Below, piece after piece: positions 49,767 to 59,416 of a stretch of DNA of 64,000 nucleotides. The stretch is taken from contig CABRGT010000002.1 in assembly GCA_902470475.1 (NCBI GenBank), positions 1 to 64,000 of the forward strand, in the 5' to 3' direction. This stretch comes from an uncultured Porphyromonadaceae bacterium. Lineage in GTDB: Bacteria; Bacteroidota; Bacteroidia; Bacteroidales; Muribaculaceae. Position numbers and translations under genes: made by a program. The stretch's first letter is position 1; each line of letters starts with the position of its first letter. The notes beneath the pieces were generated by a model. The model saw only the letters and a list, made by a program, of their open reading frames with translations. It was not told where the DNA came from and did no database searches.

Positions 49767-51571
49767 CTCCCGAAATAGTTACCGCGGATTATGAGGCTAC
49801 TTATTTCAAATGCGTTTTTAAGTACTTCGATCTGCTCCGGATCCGAAGTCCCGACTACTTCCTTTGTCCACATGTCGTACGCACCGGCGCGCCCGTCGAG
49901 CATCGATCGCCCTACTCCCGTATAAGTTATCGACGGATCGTGACCGCAAAGCTGCAGAACCGTCGGAAAGACATCAACCTGGCCGACAATATGATCAACT
50001 TTCCCGCCGTAGCCCGAATTGGCCGCAATAAAGACAATCGGATTTGAATGTTCCTTTATATTATCCTGATTGCCGATACCAATACTCTGGTCGTGATCCG
50101 AAGCTATGACAAGGACGGTATTCTCCCATATCCCCTGCCCTTTCAGGCCGTCAATAAAGCGTGCCAGCTCCGTATCAAAATAGCGTGTAGCCGCATAATA
50201 ATTCCGCGCATTACCGCTATAATCTGCCGAATCAAAAAGTTCACGATATTTTATTGTAGAACTTTCGCCAAACGGCATATGCATGGATCCTGTAATTATC
50301 TCCAAAGTAAACGGCATCTGAAAGCGTTTTATTTCCGTAAGAGCAAATCTGAATATCGCGCCGTCAAGGCCATACTTTCCGATCTGACCCTTGTAGGCTT
50401 CTTCGGTATACACAGAATCAAATCCAAACGCCCGCAGCAGTTGCTTCTGCGACCAATATACTCCATCGTCCGGCACAATAGCCCGGCTGATACGCCTGTC
50501 AAGTGATCCCGGAAGAGATGGATAAGATACTGATGTTCCAACTCTATTAGACACGATCACATTATCCAACGGGAACAGGCCCGTATTGTAAAGCAACTGA
50601 CCGTCACCGGAATTACCTAATTTAATCTGAGGAATAACTTTAACAGCTGAAAAGGTCAGGGAATCTGCAATAAGAGAATTCAACGTAGGCGTAATCTCGT
50701 TGCCATTGATGCTAAGTCCTATTACTTCCGCATTAAGTGATTCTACAATAATAAATATTACATTCTTCGAGCGATTGTTTAAATTTACACACCCTGAATC
50801 CCTAAACTCTGCACTTTTTGCTTTCAGATAAGCTTCAAGTAAATTCTTTTGTCCATCGTCAAGCGCTAAAGAACAATCCGGCGTAATGAATTCTTTATAA
50901 ATATCCATTGCCGTATGAACGAGCAGCCCGTTCACCTGATAAAGTCTTTTATCCGTGCCGGTATCAAATTCATTTACATATATTGTTTTAAAAAAATCCT
51001 CCATCGATATTCCATCCGTATTATCTTGGAACCACCGATACATATTATAGTTTGCAGATATCTGCATGCAGACAAACAGCACCATAGTGCCGGCAGTTGC
51101 CAGCCAGCGTAAACGCGGAGCGAAGCGCGGTTCTGACTTTATTTGTCTCCTGAAAATAAAGTAGATGGCGAAAGGCATGGCAAGCAATACCGCCAGCACG
51201 AGGTCGGCCCAACCGATCAAAGCGAACCAGCTGTTGAAAAGCAGGCTTCCGAAATTTTCAGTCAGTGTGAACATCCTCACGTGAATCAGTTCATGAAACG
51301 CCCTGGCGTAATATATCGCTATAATGACAAACAGACCAAGCAGCGTTGTGCATATGAGCAATGTCCAGCGCCAACGTCCTTTAAGAAACCAGAAAGGGAT
51401 CACCAGCACAAGCGCATCCACCATCGAGTAGACTATTCTGTGCCATCCTGGCAAAAGATAGAGTCTAAGCCAGGCCAGAAAAGTAAACATACACAACACC
51501 GACACCTCCAGGAAGAACAAAGAGTAGCGCCGCTCGAGAATGCCGGATCTGATTCTGTCGAACATATTCAT
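49763..51571 (-). CDS. LTA-synthase-like sulfatase-fold phosphotransferase
   Basis: This 602-residue protein has five membrane helices (about 22-175) followed by a periplasmic sulfatase-fold domain (about 270-570). VIFIIVESLNAEVIG holds the metal-binding Glu, and LVIASDHDQSIG holds Asp-His ligands, as in LtaS-type enzymes. The nucleophile position, which is Thr in Staphylococcus LtaS, appears as Ser within KLGNSGDGQ; this rests on my own alignment. Substrates are likely phosphoglycerol or another phospho-headgroup on a surface glycan or lipid; lipoteichoic acid is not expected in this Gram-negative. The gene is A+T-richer than its neighbours. Two ATG codons (51571 and 51565) are possible starts. 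Confidence 0.85.
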   Translation of the reverse strand: MNMFDRIRSGILERRYSLFFLEVSVLCMFTFLAWLRLYLLPGWHRIVYSMVDALVLVIPFWFLKGRWRWTLLICTTLLGLFVIIAIYYARAFHELIHVRMFTLTENFGSLLFNSWFALIGWADLVLAVLLAMPFAIYFIFRRQIKSEPRFAPRLRWLATAGTMVLFVCMQISANYNMYRWFQDNTDGISMEDFFKTIYVNEFDTGTDKRLYQVNGLLVHTAMDIYKEFITPDCSLALDDGQKNLLEAYLKAKSAEFRDSGCVNLNNRSKNVIFIIVESLNAEVIGLSINGNEITPTLNSLIADSLTFSAVKVIPQIKLGNSGDGQLLYNTGLFPLDNVIVSNRVGTSVSYPSLPGSLDRRISRAIVPDDGVYWSQKQLLRAFGFDSVYTEEAYKGQIGKYGLDGAIFRFALTEIKRFQMPFTLEIITGSMHMPFGESSTIKYRELFDSADYSGNARNYYAATRYFDTELARFIDGLKGQGIWENTVLVIASDHDQSIGIGNQDNIKEHSNPIVFIAANSGYGGKVDHIVGQVDVFPTVLQLCGHDPSITYTGVGRSMLDGRAGAYDMWTKEVVGTSDPEQIEVLKNAFEISSLIIRGNYFGR

Positions 51572-51576
51572 AGCAA

Positions 51577-51619
51577 AATAAAAAGCGGGAGAGTGTCAGA
51601 CTTGTGCGTGACACTCTCC
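51577..51619 (-). terminator. Intrinsic terminator of ftsH
   Basis: Minus-strand GGAGAGTGTCA (51619-51609) pairs perfectly with TGACACTCTCC (51598-51588), then GCTTTTTATTTT follows. It sits 20 bases after the ftsH stop codon and abuts the next gene's start. Confidence 0.88.
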
Positions 51620-51639
51620 TATGATGGTCTTACAAAATA

Positions 51640-53739
51640 TCAGGCGTCCACACTATTATATGGCGGTGGAGTCGCCGTATCTTCAGGTTTCCCGGACTCG
51701 GACGAATCAGACTCGCCGGGCCGTTCAGATGATTCCGGTTCGCCTGACGGTTCGGAGGGCGTCAAGTCGGCCTTGGGATTGTCTTCAATAGCCTTGCCTT
51801 CCTGGATCTGCTTGCGGGGATCGGCCTCAAGAATCTCATCGGTACGGCTCTTCCACGGACGCTCGCCGAAGATATCGATTACATCCTGCGTGAAGATCAC
51901 CTCGCGGGTGATAAGTACATCCGTCAGTTTGTGATGGCCTTCGGCATACTTGCGCAGTATTTCCTTGGCACGTTCGTACTGCTCGGCGATGATGCGCGAC
52001 ACTTCCTGATCGATCACTTTCGCGCGATCCTCGGAGAACGGCTTCGTGAAGCCGTACGACTGGCCCGTGGAGTCATAGTACGACAGATTGGGCATGCGCT
52101 CGCTCATTCCGTAATATACGATCATGGCATAGGCCTGCTTGGTCACACGCTCGAGATCGTTTGCGGCACCGGTCGAAATGTGTCCGAGGAACACCTCCTC
52201 GGCTGCGCGGCCGCCCAGGGTAGCGCATATCTCATCGAGAATCACCTGCGAAGGGGTGATCTGACGCTCTTCGGGCAGATACCATGCCGCTCCGAGCGCC
52301 TTGCCGCGCGGCACGATAGTCACCTTGACAAGCGGATTGGCATACCGCAGGTGCCATGACACAGTGGCATGGCCGGCTTCGTGGATGGCGATCGCCCGCT
52401 TCTCGTCATCGGTGATTATCTTGTTGCGCTTCTCCAGGCCGCCGATGATGCGGTCAACGGCAGCCGAGAAATCTTCTTTGGTCACAACTTTCTTATTGTT
52501 TCGTGCCGCTATCAGAGCCGCCTCATTGCATACGTTGGCTATATCGGCGCCGGAGAATCCCGGGGTCTGACGCGCAAGCAGCTCCACGTCGAGCGAGTCG
52601 TCGGTCTTGATCTTGCGCAGATGCACATTGAAGATAGCCACGCGGTCGGGCAGATCAGGCAGGTCGACATAAATCTGACGGTCGAAACGCCCGGCTCGCA
52701 TCAGAGCCTTGTCGAGTATGTCGGCGCGGTTGGTGGCGGCGAGAATTATCACACCGCTGTTGCTGCCAAAGCCGTCCATCTCGGTAAGGAGCTGGTTCAG
52801 GGTATTCTCCCGCTCGTCGTTCGATCCCATGTTGGCGTTGCGTCCGCGTGCGCGGCCGACGGCATCAATCTCGTCGATAAACACGATGCAGGGGGCCTTT
52901 TCCTTCGCCTGTCGGAAAAGATCACGGACACGTGATGCGCCGACACCGACAAACATTTCTACAAAATCGCTACCCGACATCGAGAAGAACGGCACATTAG
53001 CCTCGCCGGCCACAGCCTTGGCGAGCAATGTCTTACCAGTGCCGGGAGGGCCTACGAGCAGCGCGCCCTTGGGAATCTTACCGCCAAGATCGGTGTAGCG
53101 CGACGGATTCTTGAGAAATTCCACAATCTCCTCGATCTCCGTCTTGGCTTCTGACAGGCCGGCCACATCCTTGAATGTGACTTTGTTGGCATTGTTCTTA
53201 TCGAAAAGCATAGCCTTTGACTTGCCTACCGAGAATACTCCGCCGGCACCGCCGCCGCCACTGCCGCCGCTCATGCGGCGCATGATCCATATCCACGCGA
53301 TGATCAGAATCACTATCGGAGCCAGCGACCACAGGAACGATCCGAACTGGCTGCTCCGCTCATATTTTACCGTACCGTTGAAGTATCCGGCGGCTTTCCA
53401 TTCGTCGATTTTGGAATCAAACTTGTCGGCCGACGGAATTTCCGTAGTGATCTTGGCCTTGACCGACGTGTCGGCCAGCTTTTCGGCAAAGAACGCATGC
53501 GCCATCGAATCGGTCAGCAGCCCCTCGGCTTCCTTGCGGTCGGTATATACGATGATCTCACGTACACCTTTCTTCTCGACAATCGACTCGAATTCCGAAT
53601 AACTTACCGTACGCGTCACCGACGTGTCGTCGAGATAATATATGCCGCCGAGAAACAGGAAAACCAGCGCATACATCCACCAGAGATTGAATGTAAACGG
53701 TTTCTTCTTGCCACCCGGCATATTGGAATTATTGGCCAT
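51640..53739 (-). CDS. ftsH: ATP-dependent zinc metalloprotease FtsH
   Basis: This 699-residue membrane AAA+ protease degrades damaged membrane and some cytosolic proteins. Two TM helices (about 18-36 and 128-146) flank a periplasmic domain. The AAA module has GPPGTGKT (about 230-237), [30 protein letters not shown]; the protease has HEAGH (about 450) and a later Asp (about 520). The acidic/Pro-rich tail past 640 is disordered and family-typical. It follows rsfS by 41 bases, with a small GC-rich hairpin between; the two are probably one transcript. Confidence 0.97.
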   Translation of the reverse strand: MANNSNMPGGKKKPFTFNLWWMYALVFLFLGGIYYLDDTSVTRTVSYSEFESIVEKKGVREIIVYTDRKEAEGLLTDSMAHAFFAEKLADTSVKAKITTEIPSADKFDSKIDEWKAAGYFNGTVKYERSSQFGSFLWSLAPIVILIIAWIWIMRRMSGGSGGGGAGGVFSVGKSKAMLFDKNNANKVTFKDVAGLSEAKTEIEEIVEFLKNPSRYTDLGGKIPKGALLVGPPGTGKTLLAKAVAGEANVPFFSMSGSDFVEMFVGVGASRVRDLFRQAKEKAPCIVFIDEIDAVGRARGRNANMGSNDERENTLNQLLTEMDGFGSNSGVIILAATNRADILDKALMRAGRFDRQIYVDLPDLPDRVAIFNVHLRKIKTDDSLDVELLARQTPGFSGADIANVCNEAALIAARNNKKVVTKEDFSAAVDRIIGGLEKRNKIITDDEKRAIAIHEAGHATVSWHLRYANPLVKVTIVPRGKALGAAWYLPEERQITPSQVILDEICATLGGRAAEEVFLGHISTGAANDLERVTKQAYAMIVYYGMSERMPNLSYYDSTGQSYGFTKPFSEDRAKVIDQEVSRIIAEQYERAKEILRKYAEGHHKLTDVLITREVIFTQDVIDIFGERPWKSRTDEILEADPRKQIQEGKAIEDNPKADLTPSEPSGEPESSERPGESDSSESGKPEDTATPPPYNSVDA

Positions 53740-53780
53740 AATGGATGAATTTTTGTGCCGGCCTGTGAGCCGGGCCTTTA

Positions 53781-54146
53781 CTAATCTAAATCAGGGATTT
53801 CGGTTATATCAGCATCGCTCCACAGCTCCTCGAGATTGTAGCGCATTCGGGCCTCGGGAAGGAAGATGTGTATCCATGTGTCGCCGTAATCGAGCACGAT
53901 CCACTCGGAATTCTTGAATCCGTCGGTATTGTAGGGCTTCATGCGCGCATCTTCCAGCAGCCGCTCTTCCAGATGGTCGGCAATAGATGCCACCTGTGTG
54001 GTCGAATTTCCTTCGGCTATGATGAATGTCGACGCCGAGGCGCCGGGAATTTTTTCGAGATCGACTACGGTGATCGAGTGTCCCTTGCGATCGCGAATCG
54101 CATCTATGATTAAGTCGCGGGTAGTTGTGATGGTCTGTGATGTCAT
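53781..54146 (-). CDS. rsfS: Ribosome silencing factor RsfS
   Basis: This 121-residue protein binds ribosomal protein uL14 and blocks subunit joining when nutrients are low. Family motifs are AIRDRKGHSITVVDLEKIPG near the start, DYGDTWIHIFLPEARMRYNLEELW at the end (motif split: DYGDTWIHIF ... LEELW). Its ATG overlaps the permease stop codon in TAATG. It is followed by ftsH, a common Bacteroidota order. Confidence 0.94.
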   Translation of the reverse strand: MTSQTITTTRDLIIDAIRDRKGHSITVVDLEKIPGASASTFIIAEGNSTTQVASIADHLEERLLEDARMKPYNTDGFKNSEWIVLDYGDTWIHIFLPEARMRYNLEELWSDADITEIPDLD

Positions 54147-55513
54147 TAATAATTAGCTTTTCGGGGGCAAATATACGAATTTTCGGCGGCACGCGCCAAG
54201 CGGTTTTTAACTCTTTTATAAAAAAACAACAACTCTTGGGAGAATTTGTTGACAGATCGGAAGACATAACGCATGGCAGCCGCCGGATCGATGCGGGCCG
54301 CCAGCCGGGCCGGCAGTATGAGTATGAGCCACGCGCCCGCGGCCACACCTGCATTCAGAAGCGCGAGCCACAGCCAGTTGATCTCAACCGGGACATACGA
54401 AAGATAATACATCTGCGGATCAAGAGGCACGGCATGGGTAGCCGACTGTAACAGTATCAGCCCTATGCCCAGCGCATTTCCTATCAGCATCCCCGTTCCG
54501 ACCAGCTTCATGGCGATATTGACGAATATGCCGCTCACCAGCGACCGCGACGCGCCGAGCGACCGCAGTATGCCGATCGTGGTGACACGGTCGAGAATGA
54601 TGATGAACAGACTCGATATAAGCGTGAATCCGGCCACGCACAGCATCAGTATGAAAATAACCACTACGTTCGTATCGAGCAGGTCGAGCCAGTTCAGATA
54701 CAGAGCGCCGGTATCGGTTATGTCAGTGGTACGGTACATGCGTGAGAGTTCACCGCCGGCCATGGCATTGATAAACCTTTCGGACAGCCTTGCCGACACC
54801 GCAGGAGCCTCATCGATCGTGATGCCTTCGACCGCGATCGAAGTCGCGGCAAGGGAATCGCCTCCCGACAGGCGCTGAAGCATCGGCAGCGATGCGTAGA
54901 CTACATGATCGTCGTACTCAGCAAAATTCGAACGGTAGAGTCCCGACAGGTAGACCCGGCGCGCCTTCACTTCCCCATCGGTGAAAAAATACAGGAAAGT
55001 CCTGTCGCCGACGCCAAGACCGAGGCGCTCGGCCAAAGGCTGCGACATGACTATCGAATCGCGTGACGTTTCCTCACCGAAAGCGGGCCACGAACCGGCT
55101 ACCATATTGCCGCGCTCGAAAGAATCATCGTGACTGATATCGCGGGCAACGCATTCCACGGCATTGAAGTCGCTGTCGGTCTTGACAATCGCCTTTCGTG
55201 CGAGCGAAAGCGACAGCCGCCCCTCCGGTACGGTCTCGCGCACGATACGCATAAGAGTGTCTGACGCATGCAGAAGAGGCTCGTCGACCGCCGTGGCGTA
55301 GTTGACTGGAGGCAGCACCGACACCACGGCGTCGAATCCGGCTATCTTGCGGCGTATTTCGTGCTTGAAGCCGGCCGTTATCGCAAGACTCAGCTCCATC
55401 ACCACGATAGCCAGTGCCACGCCGGCTATTGCGATGACCACGCCGGTCGACGTACTCGCCGGTGTTCCGCGGCCGATTCTCAGCCGCTTCGATATCCAGT
55501 AGGCTACCTTCAT
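54146..55513 (-). CDS. LolC/LolE-like ABC transporter permease
   Basis: The ATG at 55513 is used (455 aa) because a -7 box sits just upstream; the longer frame to 55750 runs into the divergent feoAB gene and is rejected. The protein has an N-terminal TM (about 24-48), a large periplasmic MacB/LolE-like domain (about 50-245) and a C-terminal FtsX-type permease with three helices (about 265-415). The start KVAYWISKRLRIGRGTPASTSTGVVIAIAGVALA matches LolC/LolE. It may drive lipoprotein release to the outer membrane, but no ATPase gene is adjacent. It ends in a TAATG overlap with rsfS. Confidence 0.87.
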   Translation of the reverse strand: MKVAYWISKRLRIGRGTPASTSTGVVIAIAGVALAIVVMELSLAITAGFKHEIRRKIAGFDAVVSVLPPVNYATAVDEPLLHASDTLMRIVRETVPEGRLSLSLARKAIVKTDSDFNAVECVARDISHDDSFERGNMVAGSWPAFGEETSRDSIVMSQPLAERLGLGVGDRTFLYFFTDGEVKARRVYLSGLYRSNFAEYDDHVVYASLPMLQRLSGGDSLAATSIAVEGITIDEAPAVSARLSERFINAMAGGELSRMYRTTDITDTGALYLNWLDLLDTNVVVIFILMLCVAGFTLISSLFIIILDRVTTIGILRSLGASRSLVSGIFVNIAMKLVGTGMLIGNALGIGLILLQSATHAVPLDPQMYYLSYVPVEINWLWLALLNAGVAAGAWLILILPARLAARIDPAAAMRYVFRSVNKFSQELLFFYKRVKNRLARAAENSYICPRKANY

Positions 55514-55522
55514 ATTCAGCCG

Positions 55523-55530
55523 CAAAGTTA
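55523..55530 (-). promoter_or_regulatory. -7 box of the permease gene
   Basis: Minus-strand TAACTTTG is a perfect -7 element, nine bases ahead of the ATG at 55513, which implies a leader of only about six bases. No -33 TTG at the expected spacing is clear. Confidence 0.6.
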
Positions 55531-55557
55531 CAACTTTCGCCTCAACCGATAAAAAAA

Positions 55558-55589
55558 TTTTGAGGATTGATGGATTTTTCTGAACTTTG
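55558..55589 (+). promoter_or_regulatory. Promoter of feoAB
   Basis: TTTTG (55558-55562), 19 bases, GAACTTTG (55582-55589; one mismatch at the T of TA). The ATG lies 9 bases beyond, so the leader is about six bases. It is divergent from the permease promoter, about 30 bases away. Confidence 0.65.
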
Positions 55590-55598
55590 CGGTGGAAT

Positions 55599-57983
55599 AT
55601 GTTACTTTCAGAATTAAAAACCGGGCAGAAAGCCATCGTCGTAAAGATACTCGGACACGGCGCTTTCCGCAAACGCGTCATCGAGATGGGTTTTGTCAAG
55701 GGTCGGGAGGTCAAGGCTGAACTTTCGGCGCCGCTGAAAGACCCTATCAAATACGAAATTCTCGGCTACAGCATATCGCTGCGCCGCAGCGAGGCCGAAA
55801 TGATCGAGGTCATTCCGGAGGATTCCGGCAACGGGGCCGACCATTCCGGAAGAACCGACCACGGCACCATGGCCGACAGCCACCATCCTGCCACAAGCGA
55901 GGCCCACAATGCGTCGCACCATATAAACATAGCACTTGTCGGAAATCCCAACTGCGGCAAGACTTCGCTGTACAACCGTCTCTCCGGTTCGAGCGAGCAC
56001 GTAGGAAACTACGGCGGCGTCACGGTCGACGTAAAGAAGAGCTCTTTCAAATACAAGGACTACACCATCACTCTCGTCGATCTGCCGGGCACATACTCCC
56101 TGTCGGCATACACTCCCGAGGAGCTGTACGTAAGGCGCTATCTGCGCGACGAATGCCCCGACATAGTGCTGAACGTGGTCGATGCGTCGAATCTCGAGCG
56201 CAATCTATACCTTACCACGGAAATCATCGACATGAATCTGCCGATGGTCATCGCGCTCAACATGTACGACGAATTCCGTGCATCCGGTTCGAAACTCGAC
56301 TACAAGATGCTGGGCGAAATGCTCGGCGTGCCGATGCAGCCGATTGTAGCCCGGTCGGGCGAAGGGCTCGACGCCCTGCTCGACACCGTCATCGATGTAT
56401 ATGAACGGCGTCATCAGGCCGTGCGCCATATCCACGTAAAACTCGACGCCGACACCGAAAAGGCCCTGCGCACGATCATAGATAAGATAAAGCAGATTCC
56501 GTCGATCGGGCACCGGTTCTCTCCGCGATACCTCGCCATCAAATTCCTCGAGGGCGACCGCGAGGTCGAAAGCATACTCAAGGCTGTGCCGGACTATCCG
56601 CAGCTCACCGGGCTGCGCGACACGCTTCGCGCCGACCTCGAGCATCTGCACCAGGAGGACATCACATCCACCATCGCCGCCGAAAAGTACGGCTTCATAG
56701 CCGGCGCGCTCGCCGAGACTCTCGTCAGCGGCGAAGGCGACAGTCACAATTCATCGTCGGTCATCGACAAGATCGTGACTAACAAGCTTTTCGGCTTCCC
56801 GCTGTTCCTGATGATCATGTTCGTGATCTTCTGGGCCACTTTCTTCATAGGCCAGTATCCGATGGACTGGATCCAGGCCGGCGTCGACTGGCTATCCGGA
56901 CTTACGGCCCGCTACATGCCCGACGGCATCCTCAAGGACCTCATCGCCGACGGCATAATAGGAGGCGTAGGCGGCGTGATCGTGTTCCTGCCGAACATTC
57001 TTATACTCTATTTCTGCATATCGTTCATGGAGGACACCGGCTACATGGCCCGCGCAGCCTTCATAATGGATAAAATCATGCACCGTATAGGTCTGCACGG
57101 CAAATCGTTCATACCGCTGCTGATGGGCTTCGGCTGCAACGTGCCTGCGATTCTGGCCACACGCTCGATCGAAAGCCGCTCGAGCCGCCTCATCACTATA
57201 CTGATCAACCCGTTCATGTCGTGTTCGGCGCGCCTGCCCATCTACGTATTGTTCATCGGTACATTTTTCTACGATCATGCGGCCCTCGTGTTCATGGGGC
57301 TGTATCTTCTGGGCATCGCTGTGGCCGTCGTGACGGCGCGGCTGCTCCGCAGAGCCAGATTCAAGAAAGACGAGACTCCATTCGTGATGGAGCTTCCTCC
57401 ATACCGTGTGCCGACATGGAACGCCATGCTGCGCCACACCTGGGGCAAAGGCGTGCAGTATCTGAAAAAGATGGGCGGCATCATCTTGTTCGCCAGCATC
57501 ATAGTGTGGGCGCTCAACTACTTTCCCCGTCACGACGATGCGCCGCATGCCACCGAGGAACCGGAGATCAGTCTCGAGCACGACTCATACCTCGAGACGG
57601 CCGGCAAGTTCATCAATCCCGTGATGGAACCGTTAGGATTCAGCTGGCGGGCATCTGTGGCCGCCCTTGCCGGCGTGCCGGCCAAGGAGATCGTAGTCTC
57701 GACCCTGGGCGTGCTTTACACCGACGACGAAGCCGTCGACGACGTATCGCTCGGCCATCGGCTCACGGCGCCGGGGCCCGGGGGCTCGGCACCGGATTTC
57801 ACTCCTGCCGTCGCCTTGAGCTTCATGATATTCATTCTGCTCTATTGCCCGTGCATGGCTACAGTGACAGCGATCGTGAAAGAAACCGGCTCATGGCACT
57901 GGGGCGCATTCAGCGTCATTTATAACACGGCGGTCGCCTGGATGATCGCATTCATAGTTTACCGGATAGCATTGCTGATATGA
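55599..57983 (+). CDS. feoB: FeoA-FeoB fusion ferrous iron transporter
   Basis: From the ATG at 55599 (794 aa) the order is a FeoA-type SH3-like domain (about 1-75), a His-rich linker (about 80-108: HSGRTDHGTMADSHHPATSE), a FeoB G domain with GNPNCGKTSLYNRL (about 114-128), DLPGTYSLSAYTPEE and NMYDE, an alpha-helical spacer, then about eight membrane helices with two Gate motifs (about 415-790). It imports Fe2+ through the inner membrane using GTP. The TTG at 55587 is an alternative start with no support. FeoA-FeoB fusion is common in Bacteroidales. It overlaps the alanine symporter by 4 bases. Confidence 0.93.
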   Translation: MLLSELKTGQKAIVVKILGHGAFRKRVIEMGFVKGREVKAELSAPLKDPIKYEILGYSISLRRSEAEMIEVIPEDSGNGADHSGRTDHGTMADSHHPATSEAHNASHHINIALVGNPNCGKTSLYNRLSGSSEHVGNYGGVTVDVKKSSFKYKDYTITLVDLPGTYSLSAYTPEELYVRRYLRDECPDIVLNVVDASNLERNLYLTTEIIDMNLPMVIALNMYDEFRASGSKLDYKMLGEMLGVPMQPIVARSGEGLDALLDTVIDVYERRHQAVRHIHVKLDADTEKALRTIIDKIKQIPSIGHRFSPRYLAIKFLEGDREVESILKAVPDYPQLTGLRDTLRADLEHLHQEDITSTIAAEKYGFIAGALAETLVSGEGDSHNSSSVIDKIVTNKLFGFPLFLMIMFVIFWATFFIGQYPMDWIQAGVDWLSGLTARYMPDGILKDLIADGIIGGVGGVIVFLPNILILYFCISFMEDTGYMARAAFIMDKIMHRIGLHGKSFIPLLMGFGCNVPAILATRSIESRSSRLITILINPFMSCSARLPIYVLFIGTFFYDHAALVFMGLYLLGIAVAVVTARLLRRARFKKDETPFVMELPPYRVPTWNAMLRHTWGKGVQYLKKMGGIILFASIIVWALNYFPRHDDAPHATEEPEISLEHDSYLETAGKFINPVMEPLGFSWRASVAALAGVPAKEIVVSTLGVLYTDDEAVDDVSLGHRLTAPGPGGSAPDFTPAVALSFMIFILLYCPCMATVTAIVKETGSWHWGAFSVIYNTAVAWMIAFIVYRIALLI

Positions 57984-59398
57984 TCGACCGACTGCAGACA
58001 GCCATAAGCGACATCGCGGCATTTTGCAGCGACTACGCACTTGTGCCTCTGCTGCTCATAGTCGCATTATATTTTACGTGGCTTACCCGTGGAGTCCAGT
58101 TTGTGATGATACCCGAGATGCTGCGCCTCCTTGTGTCGTCGGGCAGAAAAGTCAGAGGTATCGGCTCGCACGGCTCGGGCGGAGTCAGTTCGTTTCAGGC
58201 TTTTGCCGTATCCATTGCCTCGCGCGTCGGCACCGGCAATCTGGCCGGAGTGGCATCGGCCATAGCCATCGGCGGCCCGGGCGCAGTCTTCTGGATGTGG
58301 GTGATAGCCCTCCTTGGCGCGGCAAGTTCGTTCGCCGAGTCCACGCTCGCACAGCTGTTCAAGGTCCGCGGAAAGTCATCGTTCGTGGGAGGACCGGCCT
58401 ATTATATCGAGCGGGGGCTCCGTAATCACCCGTGGGCCGTCACGTTTGCCGTACTAATCACACTTACCTTCGGATTTGCCTTCAACACCGTGCAGGCCAA
58501 TACCATCACCGACGCCCTGCATGAGTCTTTCGGTATATCGCCGGTCATAACAGCCGTCACGCTTGCCGCTCTTACACTGGCCATCATCTGCGGCGGCATC
58601 AGGCGCATATCGCGGTTCAGCCAGTGGGTCGTGCCGGTGATGGCCGTAGCATACATACTACTGGCTGTGACCGTAGTGATCCTGAACTTCGACCGCCTGC
58701 CGCAGGTACTCGAACTGATTTTCGAGAACGCGTTCGGCTTCCGCGAGGCAGCAGGCGGCACTCTCGGCGCCGCCATGATTATGGGCATCAAGCGCGGACT
58801 GTTCAGCAACGAGGCCGGCGAGGGATCCACGCCTAACGCCGCCGCCACGGCCGACGTATCCCATCCCGTCAAACAAGGCCTCATACAGGCTCTCGGCGTC
58901 TACACCGACACACTGATCGTATGCTCGTGCACTGCGTTCATAATATTGTGCAGCGGCCTCTACCTCGAAGGCCACGACGGCATCGTACTCACTCAGAAAG
59001 CAATCGACGCCGGACTTGGAGTCGACGCGCACGTAGGGTCGGCATTCGTAGCCGTGGCCATATTCTTCTTCGCTTTCACCAGCATCGTCGCCAATTATTA
59101 TTACGGCGAGACCAACCTGCAGTTCATCACCCGCGCGCCCTGGGTCATCCCGGCATACCGTGCGCTCGTCGGCGCGGTAGTGCTCGGGGGCTCTCTTGCG
59201 TCGCTCGATCTCGTATGGGGTTTCGCCGATATCACGATGGCGCTGATGACTCTATGCAACCTGGGCGCCATCATAGGGCTGTCGAGATTCGTGAGAATAC
59301 TGCTCACCGACTACCGGCGCCAGCGACCGCTGGGCGATCCCGTCTACCGGGCTTCTACAATACCGGAAATCGCCTCAATAACCGATGTCTGGAAATAA
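57980..59398 (+). CDS. Alanine:cation symporter (AGCS family)
   Basis: This 472-residue symporter has about ten membrane helices, the AGCS signature FAVSIASRVGTGNLAGVASAIAIGGPG (about 80-105) and a second family block SNEAGEGSTPNAAATADVSHP (about 275-295). It takes up alanine or glycine with Na+ or H+. Length is normal. It starts within the feoB stop codon (overlap 57980-57983), so the two may share a transcript, although their functions are unrelated. Confidence 0.92.
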   Translation: MIDRLQTAISDIAAFCSDYALVPLLLIVALYFTWLTRGVQFVMIPEMLRLLVSSGRKVRGIGSHGSGGVSSFQAFAVSIASRVGTGNLAGVASAIAIGGPGAVFWMWVIALLGAASSFAESTLAQLFKVRGKSSFVGGPAYYIERGLRNHPWAVTFAVLITLTFGFAFNTVQANTITDALHESFGISPVITAVTLAALTLAIICGGIRRISRFSQWVVPVMAVAYILLAVTVVILNFDRLPQVLELIFENAFGFREAAGGTLGAAMIMGIKRGLFSNEAGEGSTPNAAATADVSHPVKQGLIQALGVYTDTLIVCSCTAFIILCSGLYLEGHDGIVLTQKAIDAGLGVDAHVGSAFVAVAIFFFAFTSIVANYYYGETNLQFITRAPWVIPAYRALVGAVVLGGSLASLDLVWGFADITMALMTLCNLGAIIGLSRFVRILLTDYRRQRPLGDPVYRASTIPEIASITDVWK

Positions 59399-59403
59399 AT
59401 TAT

Positions 59404-59411
59404 TAACTTTG
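59404..59411 (+). promoter_or_regulatory. -7 box abutting the DUF1599 start
   Basis: TAACTTTG is a perfect -7 box 5 bases ahead of the ATG at 59417. No -33 TTG is visible at the right spacing. In-frame ATGs at 59429 and 59438 would give a short leader instead of none. Confidence 0.55.
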
Positions 59412-59416
59412 CAAAA

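Noticed and set aside
55514..55750. N-terminal extension of the LolC/E-like permease
   Set aside because: The extension overlaps the feoAB gene and promoter and has no signal or TM features; the -7 box at 55523-55530 would lie inside it.
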